A model generated the notes under the pieces. That model was not told where the DNA came from. It did no database searches and was given only the letters and a program-made list of their open reading frames with translations. Below are positions 1 to 7,658 of a stretch of DNA of 11,521 bases, one piece after another. Both the position numbers and the translations under genes were made by a program. How positions within the stretch are numbered: position 1 is the first letter of the stretch; each line of letters opens with the position of its first letter. Source of the stretch: Verrucomicrobiota bacterium (lineage in GTDB: Bacteria; Verrucomicrobiota; Verrucomicrobiia; Limisphaerales; UBA11320); contig VHDG01000043.1 in assembly GCA_016871475.1 (NCBI GenBank), positions 1 to 11,521 of the forward strand. Reading direction: 5' to 3'.

Positions 1-375
1 GGGCTTATGATCGGTCGGGGGGCCATCAGAAATCCCTGGATGTTCCGCCAGATCCGTGACCGTGACGAGGGTCTCCAGCCAACATTGCCCCAAGGACGGG
101 AGGTTCTGGGATATATCCAGGCCCTCTACGAGGAAACACGGCCGGCGGATTTTCGACCTTCCGCCCAGGTGGAGAAGATGAAGAAGTATCTGAACTACAT
201 CGGCCTGGGAGTGGAACCCTCAGGTCGGTTCCTTCACGATATGCGACGCACCCGGACTGAGGCGGATTTCTTTCGTGTCTGCGCAGAGCATCTCGACCAC
301 GACCGCCCGATGCCTCTCGAGCCGTTCGCCCCACCCTTGGGCGAGCGTGATGTCCTGGCGGGGTGCCACACTTGA
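1..375 (+). CDS. tRNA-dihydrouridine synthase, C-terminal part (5' end outside window)
   Basis: The frame is open from base 1 and ends at TGA 373-375, leaving about 124 residues, so the N-terminal TIM barrel with most of the FMN site lies outside the window. The first residues, GLMIGRGAIRNPWMF, match the segment near the end of the Dus barrel (M-I-G-R-x-A/G...P-W-x-F), where the main chain contacts the FMN phosphate. The rest is the helical tRNA-binding domain, with a basic stretch EKMKKYLNYIG typical of DusB-like proteins. The enzyme reduces specific uridines of tRNA to dihydrouridine using NADPH and FMN in the cytoplasm. The ATG at base 7 lies inside the conserved motif and is not the real start. 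The exact Dus subgroup cannot be decided from this fragment. The gene converges on the TPR gene, with stop codons 2 bp apart. Confidence 0.92.
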   Translation, partial: GLMIGRGAIRNPWMFRQIRDRDEGLQPTLPQGREVLGYIQALYEETRPADFRPSAQVEKMKKYLNYIGLGVEPSGRFLHDMRRTRTEADFFRVCAEHLDHDRPMPLEPFAPPLGERDVLAGCHT

Positions 376-377
376 TG

Positions 378-1775
378 TCAGCCGCCTGAGCTGTAGAAGG
401 CATCGACCTTCGCTGCGACATCCCGATACCCGATGTCGATCTCATAGATCAGCTTGAACTGATCGATCGCTTCAGTGCGTTTGCCCATGGACTCCAGGGA
501 GCAGCCCAGGTGGTAGATCAGTTCCTTCTTGTGCTCGTCGAACTCCGCTTTTTCGCGGAGAGCTTCCTGGAACTTTCTGGAGGCCATGTCGTGCATTCCC
601 CTACGGGCAAAACATTGGCCCAGGTAACCGACGCAGTGCAGCCGACGGTTCGGGTTGGTTTGGGCTTTCTGAAACTCCTGGATCGCCTCGGTAATTTTGC
701 CCGCCTTGAAGTAGAGCTCTCCGAGCTCGTATTTGATCTGCAGGTCGGAGGGATAACGATTCGCCCGTTCTCGGCACTCCTGGATTTGAAAATCCGTCCG
801 CTCGGATTCGATCGCAGCCTTTTGCTGCGGATAGTCATCAGCGGCGGGGTCCAGCTGAGTGATGAGGTGATCCATCCTCCGCATCTGGGTGTCTGCGATG
901 GATTTGTCGAGCGACGGATCGTTCCCCACCGGTGATGCTTTGATCTGGGCATAAGCCTCGAGAGCTTTCTCGAAGTCTTTCTTCTGAGTATGAAGCTCGG
1001 CGATGTCCCGCAGGAGCCGCATGTTGCCGGGTTCACGCTGCAAACGGGCGGTGTACTCCTGGATGAGACGGCCGGCTACATCCTCGCTTTTCACCTGCCG
1101 GTTCGCCTGCTCGAGGGCAACGGCCTCATCCTTGTCCTTCAGGATGTCCCGGTAGGATCCTGTGCCGCTCGCGAGAGCTTCGTAGCCTTGCTGGGTGAGG
1201 GTTCTCTGAGCCGTGACGTTCTTGAGCTCCATCGCGAGCTCCGGATCATTCGGATTGTCCTCGATGAGCTGGTGATAGAGCTCTTCCGACTTTTCCACCT
1301 GTCCTGCTGCCATGAGTGCCTGCGCATACTTGTGTGTCAGGTCTCGATCGTTAGGCGATCCCTTTCGAGCCACTTCCAGGGCGAAACAGGCGGTCTTCGG
1401 GAGTCCTGCGCCCAGCGCGGCTTCGGCCAGCATCTTGTTTCCTAGGCCGCTACCCGGATCCGAACTCAGGATCTGCTCTGCAATCTGCATGGCCTCCACA
1501 GGGTTCTTGCGCATTGCAAGCTGCCCTTTGGCGATCAACGGAGAAGAGCTTGCGCCCCCCAAAACTTTCCTGAAGAAACCTCCTCCGGACCCGTGCTTCT
1601 TGAACTGTGCGGCCCGAAGCACTTGTCGCGCCTCCAGAAAGCCCGGCTCGCGCAGGATGATCTGCTCAAGGATCGTCAGGGCGTAGTCCAGATTCTGTCG
1701 CTCAATGGCAGTGACGGCCTTCTGAAGCGACTCCCGGTGTTCCCGGGCAACTTGTGAGCTTGTTTTGTCAGGCAT
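378..1775 (-). CDS. Tetratricopeptide (TPR) repeat protein, cytoplasmic
   Basis: The protein has 465 residues from ATG 1773-1775. The frame stays open upstream to 1889, but those 38 codons (rich in Pro, Cys and Arg) do not look like protein, while the residues from MPDKTSSQ onward do. No good Shine-Dalgarno sequence precedes this ATG. The chain is almost entirely paired helices of TPR type. A repeat lies at about residues 15-50 (DYALTILEQIILREPG), others follow at about 90-230, and the clearest is in the C-terminal third (YFKAGKITEAIQEFQKA, then GKRTEAIDQFKLIYE). A Gly-rich linker, HGSGGGFFRKVLGG, lies near residues 60-75. No signal peptide, membrane helix or catalytic motif is visible, so it is probably a soluble scaffold for protein contacts. 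It lies about 100 bp downstream of the ABC-F gene on the same strand and may be co-transcribed. Its partner and function are unknown. Confidence 0.85.
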   Translation of the reverse strand: MPDKTSSQVAREHRESLQKAVTAIERQNLDYALTILEQIILREPGFLEARQVLRAAQFKKHGSGGGFFRKVLGGASSSPLIAKGQLAMRKNPVEAMQIAEQILSSDPGSGLGNKMLAEAALGAGLPKTACFALEVARKGSPNDRDLTHKYAQALMAAGQVEKSEELYHQLIEDNPNDPELAMELKNVTAQRTLTQQGYEALASGTGSYRDILKDKDEAVALEQANRQVKSEDVAGRLIQEYTARLQREPGNMRLLRDIAELHTQKKDFEKALEAYAQIKASPVGNDPSLDKSIADTQMRRMDHLITQLDPAADDYPQQKAAIESERTDFQIQECRERANRYPSDLQIKYELGELYFKAGKITEAIQEFQKAQTNPNRRLHCVGYLGQCFARRGMHDMASRKFQEALREKAEFDEHKKELIYHLGCSLESMGKRTEAIDQFKLIYEIDIGYRDVAAKVDAFYSSGG

Positions 1776-1836
1776 ATACAGGACGTTCGGCGGCTCAGGA
1801 TAGCGGCGGCAGCGTCGCTCATCAATGGGACACTGC

Positions 1837-1846
1837 AACCCGGGTT
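1837..1846. other. 10-bp perfect palindrome AACCCGGGTT
   Basis: A perfect palindrome lies between the ABC-F stop and the TPR start. Adding one bulged C extends it with GCA on the left and TGC on the right. It could be part of the RNA structure between the two genes, or chance in GC-rich DNA. No function can be assigned. Confidence 0.25.
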
Positions 1847-1851
1847 CTGCA

Positions 1852-1870
1852 CACGCGAAAAGTCGCGGTG
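1852..1870 (-). terminator. Hairpin just after the ABC-F stop codon (attenuator/terminator candidate)
   Basis: On the plus strand the arms are CACGCGA (1852-1858) and TCGCGGTG (1863-1870), with loop AAAG and one bulged G. Read on the minus strand it begins 5 nt after the ABC-F stop codon. No T-run follows, so it is a poor classical rho-independent terminator. It could reduce read-through into the TPR gene or protect the 3' end of the ABC-F message. The structure is seen in the sequence; the role is inference. Confidence 0.35.
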
Positions 1871-1875
1871 GCTGC

Positions 1876-3750
1876 TCAGGGCTCTCCAAAGCCTGCCAAT
1901 CGCTCCGCGGCTTGCGCCCACTCTTCGGTCAGCGCGGCCAGCTGTTTCTCCAAGGCGGCCAGCTCCTGACCCAGTTCGAACGCTTTGCCGCCGAGGGAAT
2001 GCGCCTCGGGCCGTTGTAACTCCTCAGTCAGCTCCGTCTGCCTCTTCTCAGCATCTGCAATCCGACCTTCCAACGCCTCCACCAGGCGCTGGGTTTCACG
2101 CCGCTCCTTCAACCAGGCCTGCCGCTCCTCCGCCTGCCGTTTCCTCTCCTCCTTCGACTTGCCTGGAGTCTTCGCAGGCAACTGCTCTGCATCAGATGCA
2201 GACGGTGCCGGCAAGCTCGGGGTTATCGCTTTTCTTTTATCCAGATAATAATCGTAACCGCCGGGGTAGGGAGTCAACCGGCCGCCTTGAACATGCACCA
2301 CGTGATTCGCGAGCGAGCGGATGAAGTGAACATCATGGCTGATGAAGATCAGGGTGCCCTCGAATTGATCCATGGCATAGATCAGCGCGTCGATGCTTGC
2401 CATGTCCAGGTGGGTTGTGGGCTCGTCCATGAGAAGCAGGTTGGGTGGATCCAATAACAGCTTGACCAGGGCGAGACGCGTCTTCTCGCCCCCGCTCAAC
2501 ACTCTCACAGGTTTGAAAACGTCATCGCCCCGGAACAGGAAACAGCCCAGGACGGTTCGGATGAACTCCTCGGTAACCCGCTGGGGGGTATCACACGCTT
2601 CTTCGAAAACCGTGCGTCCAGCCTGAAGCATCTCAACCCGGTGCTGGGCGAAATAGCCAAACTTCACCTTGTGGCCGAGTGTCCGGGTGCCTTGTTGGGG
2701 CGGGATGACTTCGGCCAGCAGCTTGAGCAGGGTGGATTTTCCAGCTCCGTTTGGTCCCACGAGGACGATCCGCTGACCCCGCTCTGCTTCGAAGTCCATG
2801 CCGGCGTAGACGACATTGGCACCATAGGCATGATGAATGCCCGAAAGCGTGATGACCTTGAGGCCGCTGCGTTCGGGCTGAGGAAAGCGGAACTTGATCT
2901 GTTGCGACAGATCCTCCGGGGCCTCGATTTTATCCATGCGCTCAACCTGCTTGAGCTTGCTCTGGGCCTGGGCTGCCTTGGTGTTCTTAGCACGAAACCG
3001 CTCCACAAACCGCATCAACCTTTCGATCTCCCGCTGCTGACTCTTATACGCGGCGAGCTGTTGTTCCTCGAACGCCTCCTTCTGCTCAAGGTAGCTGTCA
3101 TAGTTACCGCGATACCGATACACCCGCCCTCCTCTCAGCTCCGCGATGCCCAATGTCAGGCGATTGAGGAATTCCCGGTCGTGCGAAATCATGAGTATGC
3201 CACCCGGGTAGTGCTCGAGATAACCCTGCAACCAGATCAGCGATTCAAGATCGAGATGGTTCGTGGGCTCATCGAGCATCAGGAGATCAGGTTCCTGGAC
3301 CAGGAGGCGGGCAAGATGCGCGCGCATGATCCAGCCGCCACTCAACTCCCGGGCGGGGCGGTCGAAATCCTTCTCGCGAAAGCTCAACCCCTTGAGAATT
3401 CGCTTCGCTCTCACGGTCAGCTGGTAGTCCTCGGGCTCGTGATGATCGATGCCTGGTCCATCCGATGCTGAATCGAACCGTGTGCGCCCGGTGGTTGCGA
3501 GTTCGAGGACTGTTTCATTCTGGACGGGAAGACTTTCCTGGGGCAGGTAGCCCACGCGACAGCCCCGTTCAAAAGTCACCTCGCCGGAGTCGGCTTGTTC
3601 AGCGCCCAGAATGATCTGGAACAGCGTGGATTTCCCGGCTCCGTTCGGTCCGACCACACCCAGCCGCTCGCCGCGTATCACCTGAAAGCAGGCTTCCTCG
3701 AAGAGAGTCTTGCTTCCGTAGCTTTTGCACAAATTCGCGATGACGAGCAT
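1876..3750 (-). CDS. ABC-F family ATP-binding protein (YheS/Uup-like, ribosome-associated)
   Basis: The protein has 624 residues from ATG 3748-3750, where homology begins (MLVIANLCKSYG). The frame runs open far upstream to 4383, but that part is antisense to the sugar-acid kinase and is not protein-like. There are two ABC domains on one chain and no membrane segments, which defines the ABC-F class. Domain 1 has Walker A GPNGAGKST (residues 34-42), signature LSGGW (about 136) and Walker B MLDEPTNHLD (about 157). Domain 2 has a second GPNGAGKST (about 332), signature LSGGEKTRLAL (about 417) and LLMDEPTTHLD (about 438). The linker between them (about 225-310) contains RFRAKNTKAAQAQSKLKQVE, closely like the YheS linker that reaches the ribosomal P-site tRNA. 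A charged coiled coil fills about residues 520-624. ABC-F proteins act on stalled or antibiotic-bound ribosomes; here housekeeping translation quality control is likelier than a resistance role. No clear ribosome binding site is seen. Confidence 0.95.
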   Translation of the reverse strand: MLVIANLCKSYGSKTLFEEACFQVIRGERLGVVGPNGAGKSTLFQIILGAEQADSGEVTFERGCRVGYLPQESLPVQNETVLELATTGRTRFDSASDGPGIDHHEPEDYQLTVRAKRILKGLSFREKDFDRPARELSGGWIMRAHLARLLVQEPDLLMLDEPTNHLDLESLIWLQGYLEHYPGGILMISHDREFLNRLTLGIAELRGGRVYRYRGNYDSYLEQKEAFEEQQLAAYKSQQREIERLMRFVERFRAKNTKAAQAQSKLKQVERMDKIEAPEDLSQQIKFRFPQPERSGLKVITLSGIHHAYGANVVYAGMDFEAERGQRIVLVGPNGAGKSTLLKLLAEVIPPQQGTRTLGHKVKFGYFAQHRVEMLQAGRTVFEEACDTPQRVTEEFIRTVLGCFLFRGDDVFKPVRVLSGGEKTRLALVKLLLDPPNLLLMDEPTTHLDMASIDALIYAMDQFEGTLIFISHDVHFIRSLANHVVHVQGGRLTPYPGGYDYYLDKRKAITPSLPAPSASDAEQLPAKTPGKSKEERKRQAEERQAWLKERRETQRLVEALEGRIADAEKRQTELTEELQRPEAHSLGGKAFELGQELAALEKQLAALTEEWAQAAERLAGFGEP

Positions 3751-4005
3751 GAGCAGGGAGCCTAATCTCGGCGACGCTCTGGGACAAGCCCGGCGGCTGG
3801 GTGCCTCGCGTGACTGCCATTTCGCAGTGAAGTTAGGACTCGACTTCGCCTCCCAAAGCCTGAGCTTGATCACCCGTCGACAAGTCGATGTATGTCTCCA
3901 CAGAATCCATCTCAAAGATGATCGGACCAACCTCTGACCGACCCATCCATCAAGCAGATGCACCCCTATCACACCGGGGGGCTTGAGCCAGCCCAACATC
4001 TCGAC
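3751..4005. promoter_or_regulatory. Divergent intergenic region between ABC-F and sugar-acid kinase genes
   Basis: Because the two genes diverge here, promoters for both must lie in or near this stretch. I find no convincing sigma-70 pair. A weak one for ABC-F on the minus strand is TTGTCC, 17 bp, TAGGCT, ending about 11 nt before its ATG. A small inverted repeat, TCGAC-AA-GTCGA, lies at 3877-3888 and could be an operator half-site pair, or chance. No convincing gene is seen in the region. Part of it (3958-4005) would be coding if the kinase uses its upstream ATG. Confidence 0.4.
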
Positions 4006-4010
4006 GGAAG
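4006..4010 (+). promoter_or_regulatory. Ribosome binding site GGAAG favouring GTG start at 4015
   Basis: GGAAG lies 4 nt before the in-frame GTG at 4015-4017. The alternative ATG at 3958 has only CATCAAGCAG in front, with no purine-rich Shine-Dalgarno element. The site therefore favours the downstream GTG as the start of the sugar-acid kinase. It is the only reasonable Shine-Dalgarno signal found near a start in this window. Confidence 0.5.
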
Positions 4011-4014
4011 AAGC

Positions 4015-5442
4015 GTGAGCGAGCGCATCGCCCAGAGCGCTTTGTTTGCGAAGCTGCCGCCTCCCTGGCCGGCTCCAGTGCGGGCTGAAATACGGCACTT
4101 GCTGGAGTCTGCTCCATTTCGACCCATCGTCGTCCTGGATGATGATCCAACGGGCGCCCAGACCATACGCAATGTGCCTGTGCTGACCGTCTGGAACGAG
4201 CAGCTTATCCGGACCGAATTTGAGAACAGGACGCGATGCTTTTACCTCCTGACCAATTCGCGGAGCCTGGTCCCCTCGGCGGCAGCTGCCCTCAACCAAC
4301 GTATCGCGCTCGATCTCCGCAAGGCGGCGGGTGCTCAGCCTTTCATCCTGGTAAGTCGCGGTGATTCCACGTTGCGGGGACATTTTCCGATGGAGACGGA
4401 CGTTCTATCGGCTGAGCTGGGTCCTTTTCACGGATGTCTCCTGGCCCCGTACTTCGAGGCAGGAGGCCGCTACACGATTGGTGACGTCCATTATGTCGCC
4501 GAGGGTTCCGATCTGGTTCCTGTAGGCGAGACCCCTTTCGCCAAGGATCCAGCGTTTGGATACAAGGCATCCAATCTTCGTGACTATGTGAGGGAGAAGA
4601 CAGGAGGCGCCATGTCTGCGGAGAAGGTGACATCCATCCCCATCGAAGTCATTCGGTGCGGAGGACCTGACGCTGTGATGAAGTTGCTTCAATCCACACC
4701 GCCTGGCTCGGTGGTGATCGTCAATGCTTGTCGTCCGTCAGATCTGGATGTTGTGGCTTGTGCGATTCTCCAGGAGGAGTTGGAAGGACGTCGCTGGCTA
4801 TGCCGGACGGCAGCGCAGTTCGTGGCTTCCATCCTGGGCCAGGAACCGGGTCTGCTCTGGACACCTTCCGGCGCCGAGCCGGGACTGACCGTAGGTGGCT
4901 TGATCGTGGTTGGATCGCATGTGCCCAGAACGACAGGGCAGTTGAACCACCTGCTTCGCTCCTGCTCTGTGAAAGCGGTCGAGCTATCCGTCCCGCAACT
5001 GTTGGGCAATGACGGTGAGACCGTCATCACAGCGGCGTTGAAGAGCGTGCAAGCATTTCTCCGCTCCGGACACGATATCATGTTGTACACGAGCCGGGAT
5101 CTGATCCCGGGATCTGGAGGAGATGAAAGCCTTTCGATCAGCGGGAGGGTCTCCGATGCGATTTCAAGTATCGTGAGCCGTCTGGCGGTGGCGCCCCGGT
5201 TCATCCTGACGAAAGGGGGCATCACATCCAGCGATCTTGCCACGAAAGCGTTGGGAGTCCGTCGCGCACAAGTGCTGGGGCAGATACTGCCAGGGGTGCC
5301 GGTCTGGGAGCTGGGCTCCGAAACACGCTGTCCTGGGATGCCCTATGTCATTTTTCCAGGGAATGTGGGAGGTCCTGAGGCTCTCGCAGAAGCGACGCGG
5401 ATCCTGAGCGGTGAACAAGCAAGCCATCATCTTTCAACCTGA
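4015..5442 (+). CDS. Four-carbon acid sugar kinase family protein (DUF1537; OtnK/DtnK-like)
   Basis: The protein has 475 residues from GTG 4015; ATG 3958 would add 19. The GTG start is preferred for its GGAAG site and because it leaves about 14 residues before the LPPPWP segment, which is usual in the family. (Residue numbers below are from ATG 3958.) The N-terminal sugar-binding domain (PF07005) begins with VVLDDDPTGAQT (about 58-69) and has SRGDSTLRGHFP (133-144), the family's Asp-Ser-Thr/Leu-Arg-Gly motif. The C-terminal nucleotide-binding domain (PF17042) has TKGGITSSDLATKALGV (418-434) and ends with VIFPGNVGG. Characterised members phosphorylate four-carbon sugar acids such as threonate, erythronate or 2-oxo-tetronate with ATP, usually for catabolism to dihydroxyacetone phosphate. 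The usual partners (PdxA2-type or OtnC-type enzymes, isomerase, transporter) are absent from the window, so the substrate is unknown. No signal peptide is seen; it should be cytoplasmic. Confidence 0.92.
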   Translation: MSERIAQSALFAKLPPPWPAPVRAEIRHLLESAPFRPIVVLDDDPTGAQTIRNVPVLTVWNEQLIRTEFENRTRCFYLLTNSRSLVPSAAAALNQRIALDLRKAAGAQPFILVSRGDSTLRGHFPMETDVLSAELGPFHGCLLAPYFEAGGRYTIGDVHYVAEGSDLVPVGETPFAKDPAFGYKASNLRDYVREKTGGAMSAEKVTSIPIEVIRCGGPDAVMKLLQSTPPGSVVIVNACRPSDLDVVACAILQEELEGRRWLCRTAAQFVASILGQEPGLLWTPSGAEPGLTVGGLIVVGSHVPRTTGQLNHLLRSCSVKAVELSVPQLLGNDGETVITAALKSVQAFLRSGHDIMLYTSRDLIPGSGGDESLSISGRVSDAISSIVSRLAVAPRFILTKGGITSSDLATKALGVRRAQVLGQILPGVPVWELGSETRCPGMPYVIFPGNVGGPEALAEATRILSGEQASHHLST

Positions 5443-5480
5443 GTGAGCCCGGACTGAATCAAGCCACCGGGAGCCGGAAG

Positions 5481-5500
5481 TCGGTTCGGTCGGAACCCGA
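5481..5500. terminator. Hairpin between convergent kinase and aas genes
   Basis: TCGGTTC (5481-5487) pairs with GAACCCGA (5493-5500) with one bulged C, around loop GGTCG. It sits in the 86-bp gap between the kinase stop and the aas stop, where a bidirectional terminator would be expected. Neither side has a T-run, so it may be a rho-dependent end or a 3'-end stabiliser rather than an intrinsic terminator. Confidence 0.35.
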
Positions 5501-5528
5501 TGTCGCGGATGGAGGGACCGTTGAATTC

Positions 5529-7658
5529 TCAAGCGAGAATCTTCTCGAGCTCGCGGTGGTTTATCTTCCCGGTGCCAAGCTTTGGGATCTCTCGAACGGC
5601 GGTTACCTCCCTCGGAACCGCCAGATTGGACAATCCCTTGCTCCGAATCGCGGTGCGGATTTCCTCAAGGGTCAGTCGAGGCTCGTTCGTCACCGCAATC
5701 AACCTCTCCCCTTTATCCGCGTCGGGCCTGGCAATCACTGCAACCTGACATCGGAGTCCGTATTGCGGGAACGCTCCTCCCAACGCATCCTCCACGGCAG
5801 TGAGGCTGACCATTTCGCCGCTGATTTTTGCGAATCGTTTCAGCCGGCCACGAATCGTTACAAATCCCGAGGTGTTTACGTTCACAATATCCCCGGTGTC
5901 GTACCATCCACCCCGGGATTGGAACGCCGCGTTGGCCTCCGGATTAAGGTAGCCCTTCATCACGTTTGGACCCCGGACGAGGAGACGTCCGCCATCAGAT
6001 ACCCCTTCCACCTCCTCGAGACGATGTTCCACTCCCGGCAGGAATCGCCCCACGGTTCCAGAGTTGTTCTGCTGAGGCGTATTGATGCTAAGGACAGGGC
6101 TGCATTCCGTGGCACCGTAACCTTCCAGAATCCTGACACCGAACCGTTTCATCCACAGATCCATGGTGGCCTCCTGGATCTTCTCAGCCCCTGCGAACAG
6201 GTACCGGAGACTTCGGAAGTCATACGGATGAGCCTTTCTTGCGTAACCGCTCAGGAAGGTATTCGTGCTGAGCAGGATGGTGCAATCGCGGTCGTAAAGA
6301 GCCGTGGGCACTACGCGATAGTGGAGCGGACTCGGGTAGAGGAACGTGTAAAGCCCGCGCACCAACGGCAGGAGAGTTCCAATGGTGAACCCAAAGCTGT
6401 GAAAGAGTGGAAGGCAGTTGAAGACCCGGTCGCGGTCGGTGAAATCCCCGATGGCGAGGGTCTGCCGGATGTTTGAGATGAGGTTTCGATGAGTCAGCAC
6501 CACTCCCTTGGGTATCCCCTCGGATCCGCTGGTGAACAGGATGAGCCCGGGCTCCTCTGCGCGCTGTGGGCATCGCATGAGCGAACGTGGGTTGAGCGAG
6601 ATGCGGGTCAGCGCCAGCAGGCGTCGGCCAGGACTGATTCTTTCCCGAAGGTCCTCCACGTAGATGATGCGGGCTCCGGACTTCTCCAGGGGTTCAGCGG
6701 AGATTTTGGCCTTTTCAAGAAAGACCCGGGACGTGATGACTTCGCGCAGGCCCGCCAGTTGAACACACGATGCCATCACGGTGGGACCTGATGAGAAGTT
6801 GAGTATCGCTGGTACCCGGCCCAGGCTCCACAGGGCCAGAGCGACGATGGGGGTGGCGTTGATGTTTGGCAGCAGAATGCCGACATGACCGGAGCCCGAG
6901 GCCAGTTGAGTTTCCAGCTCCTGTGCCAGCAAATCCGCCCCTGTGAGGATCCGACGTCCGCTCAGACTCTGGGAGATGTCCTGCAGCATGGTCTTGCCCG
7001 GCTGCTGGCGAACTGAATCGACCACCGCCTCCAGCGGAGTCGGTGCCCCCACTAGTTGCTCCACGTCAAACTCCTGATGAACCATGCGATCCTGGAGCCA
7101 GGAGGTGAGGGTTGCTCGCGCCTGGCTGGTGCTGATCTCCCCCAGTCGCGGCGGCGTCTGGGCGTCACTGAAGTGAACGCTGATTCTGGGGAACCATTGT
7201 TTCAGGTTGGGATTCGGGGAAGTGGGAATCCGATCAGCATTCCGTATGAATGCGGTGATGACGCGCGCCCCGGTCTTGTGCAACAGGAACCCGGTTCCCT
7301 CGAAGAGTTTCATGCGCCTGCCCGTTCGAGAGATGCGTCCTTCCGCGAACAACACCAGCCTTCCCTTCTTCTCCAGGTGCTCCGCCATCCTCTTGACGGC
7401 GTAAGGCGAGGTGGTGTCGATCGGAAAGGTCCGGCGGTTGATCATGATCTTTCGATGCACCCAGCTGGTTTTCGCGGTGACGCTCGAGACAACGAATTGC
7501 CAGTCGTCGTCCAGACAGACACCGATGAACAACCAGTCCAGCCACGAAGCGTGGTTGGGGATCAACAGGACGGGCCCTGGAGTGTTCAGCGCCTCGGTGT
7601 TGTAGGCGCGAAATCGAAAAAAGATCCGGGCCAGAAGTTCTAGAAACTTTTTCATCAT
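5529..7658 (-). CDS. aas: Aas-type bifunctional protein: PlsC acyltransferase + acyl-ACP synthetase
   Basis: The 709 residues are close to the 719 of E. coli Aas and have the same order. The PlsC-type acyltransferase domain (about 1-200) has the catalytic NHASWLD (His36, Asp41) and FAEGRISRTG (Glu106-Gly107). The AMP-forming synthetase domain (about 215-709) has the P-loop LILFTSGSEGIPKGVVLTH (about 370-388), GYGATECSP (about 510), YDTGDI (about 583) and, near the end, LGTGKINHREL with the conserved Lys. In E. coli this enzyme loads fatty acid on ACP and re-acylates lysophosphatidylethanolamine at the inner membrane. The start ATG (7656-7658) overlaps the stop of the upstream glycosyltransferase as ATGA. 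A second ATG follows at once, and no Shine-Dalgarno is visible, so translation is probably coupled. The partner flippase LplT, often fused or adjacent, is not in the window. Activity on the same lipid as in E. coli is inference. Confidence 0.95.
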   Translation of the reverse strand: MMKKFLELLARIFFRFRAYNTEALNTPGPVLLIPNHASWLDWLFIGVCLDDDWQFVVSSVTAKTSWVHRKIMINRRTFPIDTTSPYAVKRMAEHLEKKGRLVLFAEGRISRTGRRMKLFEGTGFLLHKTGARVITAFIRNADRIPTSPNPNLKQWFPRISVHFSDAQTPPRLGEISTSQARATLTSWLQDRMVHQEFDVEQLVGAPTPLEAVVDSVRQQPGKTMLQDISQSLSGRRILTGADLLAQELETQLASGSGHVGILLPNINATPIVALALWSLGRVPAILNFSSGPTVMASCVQLAGLREVITSRVFLEKAKISAEPLEKSGARIIYVEDLRERISPGRRLLALTRISLNPRSLMRCPQRAEEPGLILFTSGSEGIPKGVVLTHRNLISNIRQTLAIGDFTDRDRVFNCLPLFHSFGFTIGTLLPLVRGLYTFLYPSPLHYRVVPTALYDRDCTILLSTNTFLSGYARKAHPYDFRSLRYLFAGAEKIQEATMDLWMKRFGVRILEGYGATECSPVLSINTPQQNNSGTVGRFLPGVEHRLEEVEGVSDGGRLLVRGPNVMKGYLNPEANAAFQSRGGWYDTGDIVNVNTSGFVTIRGRLKRFAKISGEMVSLTAVEDALGGAFPQYGLRCQVAVIARPDADKGERLIAVTNEPRLTLEEIRTAIRSKGLSNLAVPREVTAVREIPKLGTGKINHRELEKILA

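Noticed and set aside
2641..3471. 276-codon plus-strand open frame inside the ABC-F gene
   Set aside because: It is the complement of conserved ATPase motifs and linker, with no independent support.
3751..4383. Long upstream extension of the ABC-F reading frame
   Set aside because: It is antisense to the sugar-acid kinase, the translation is not protein-like, and ABC-F homology starts exactly at ATG 3750.
5556..6476. 306-codon plus-strand open frame inside aas
   Set aside because: It lies fully antisense to a clearly conserved enzyme and has no domain or motif; it is a shadow of high-GC codon use.
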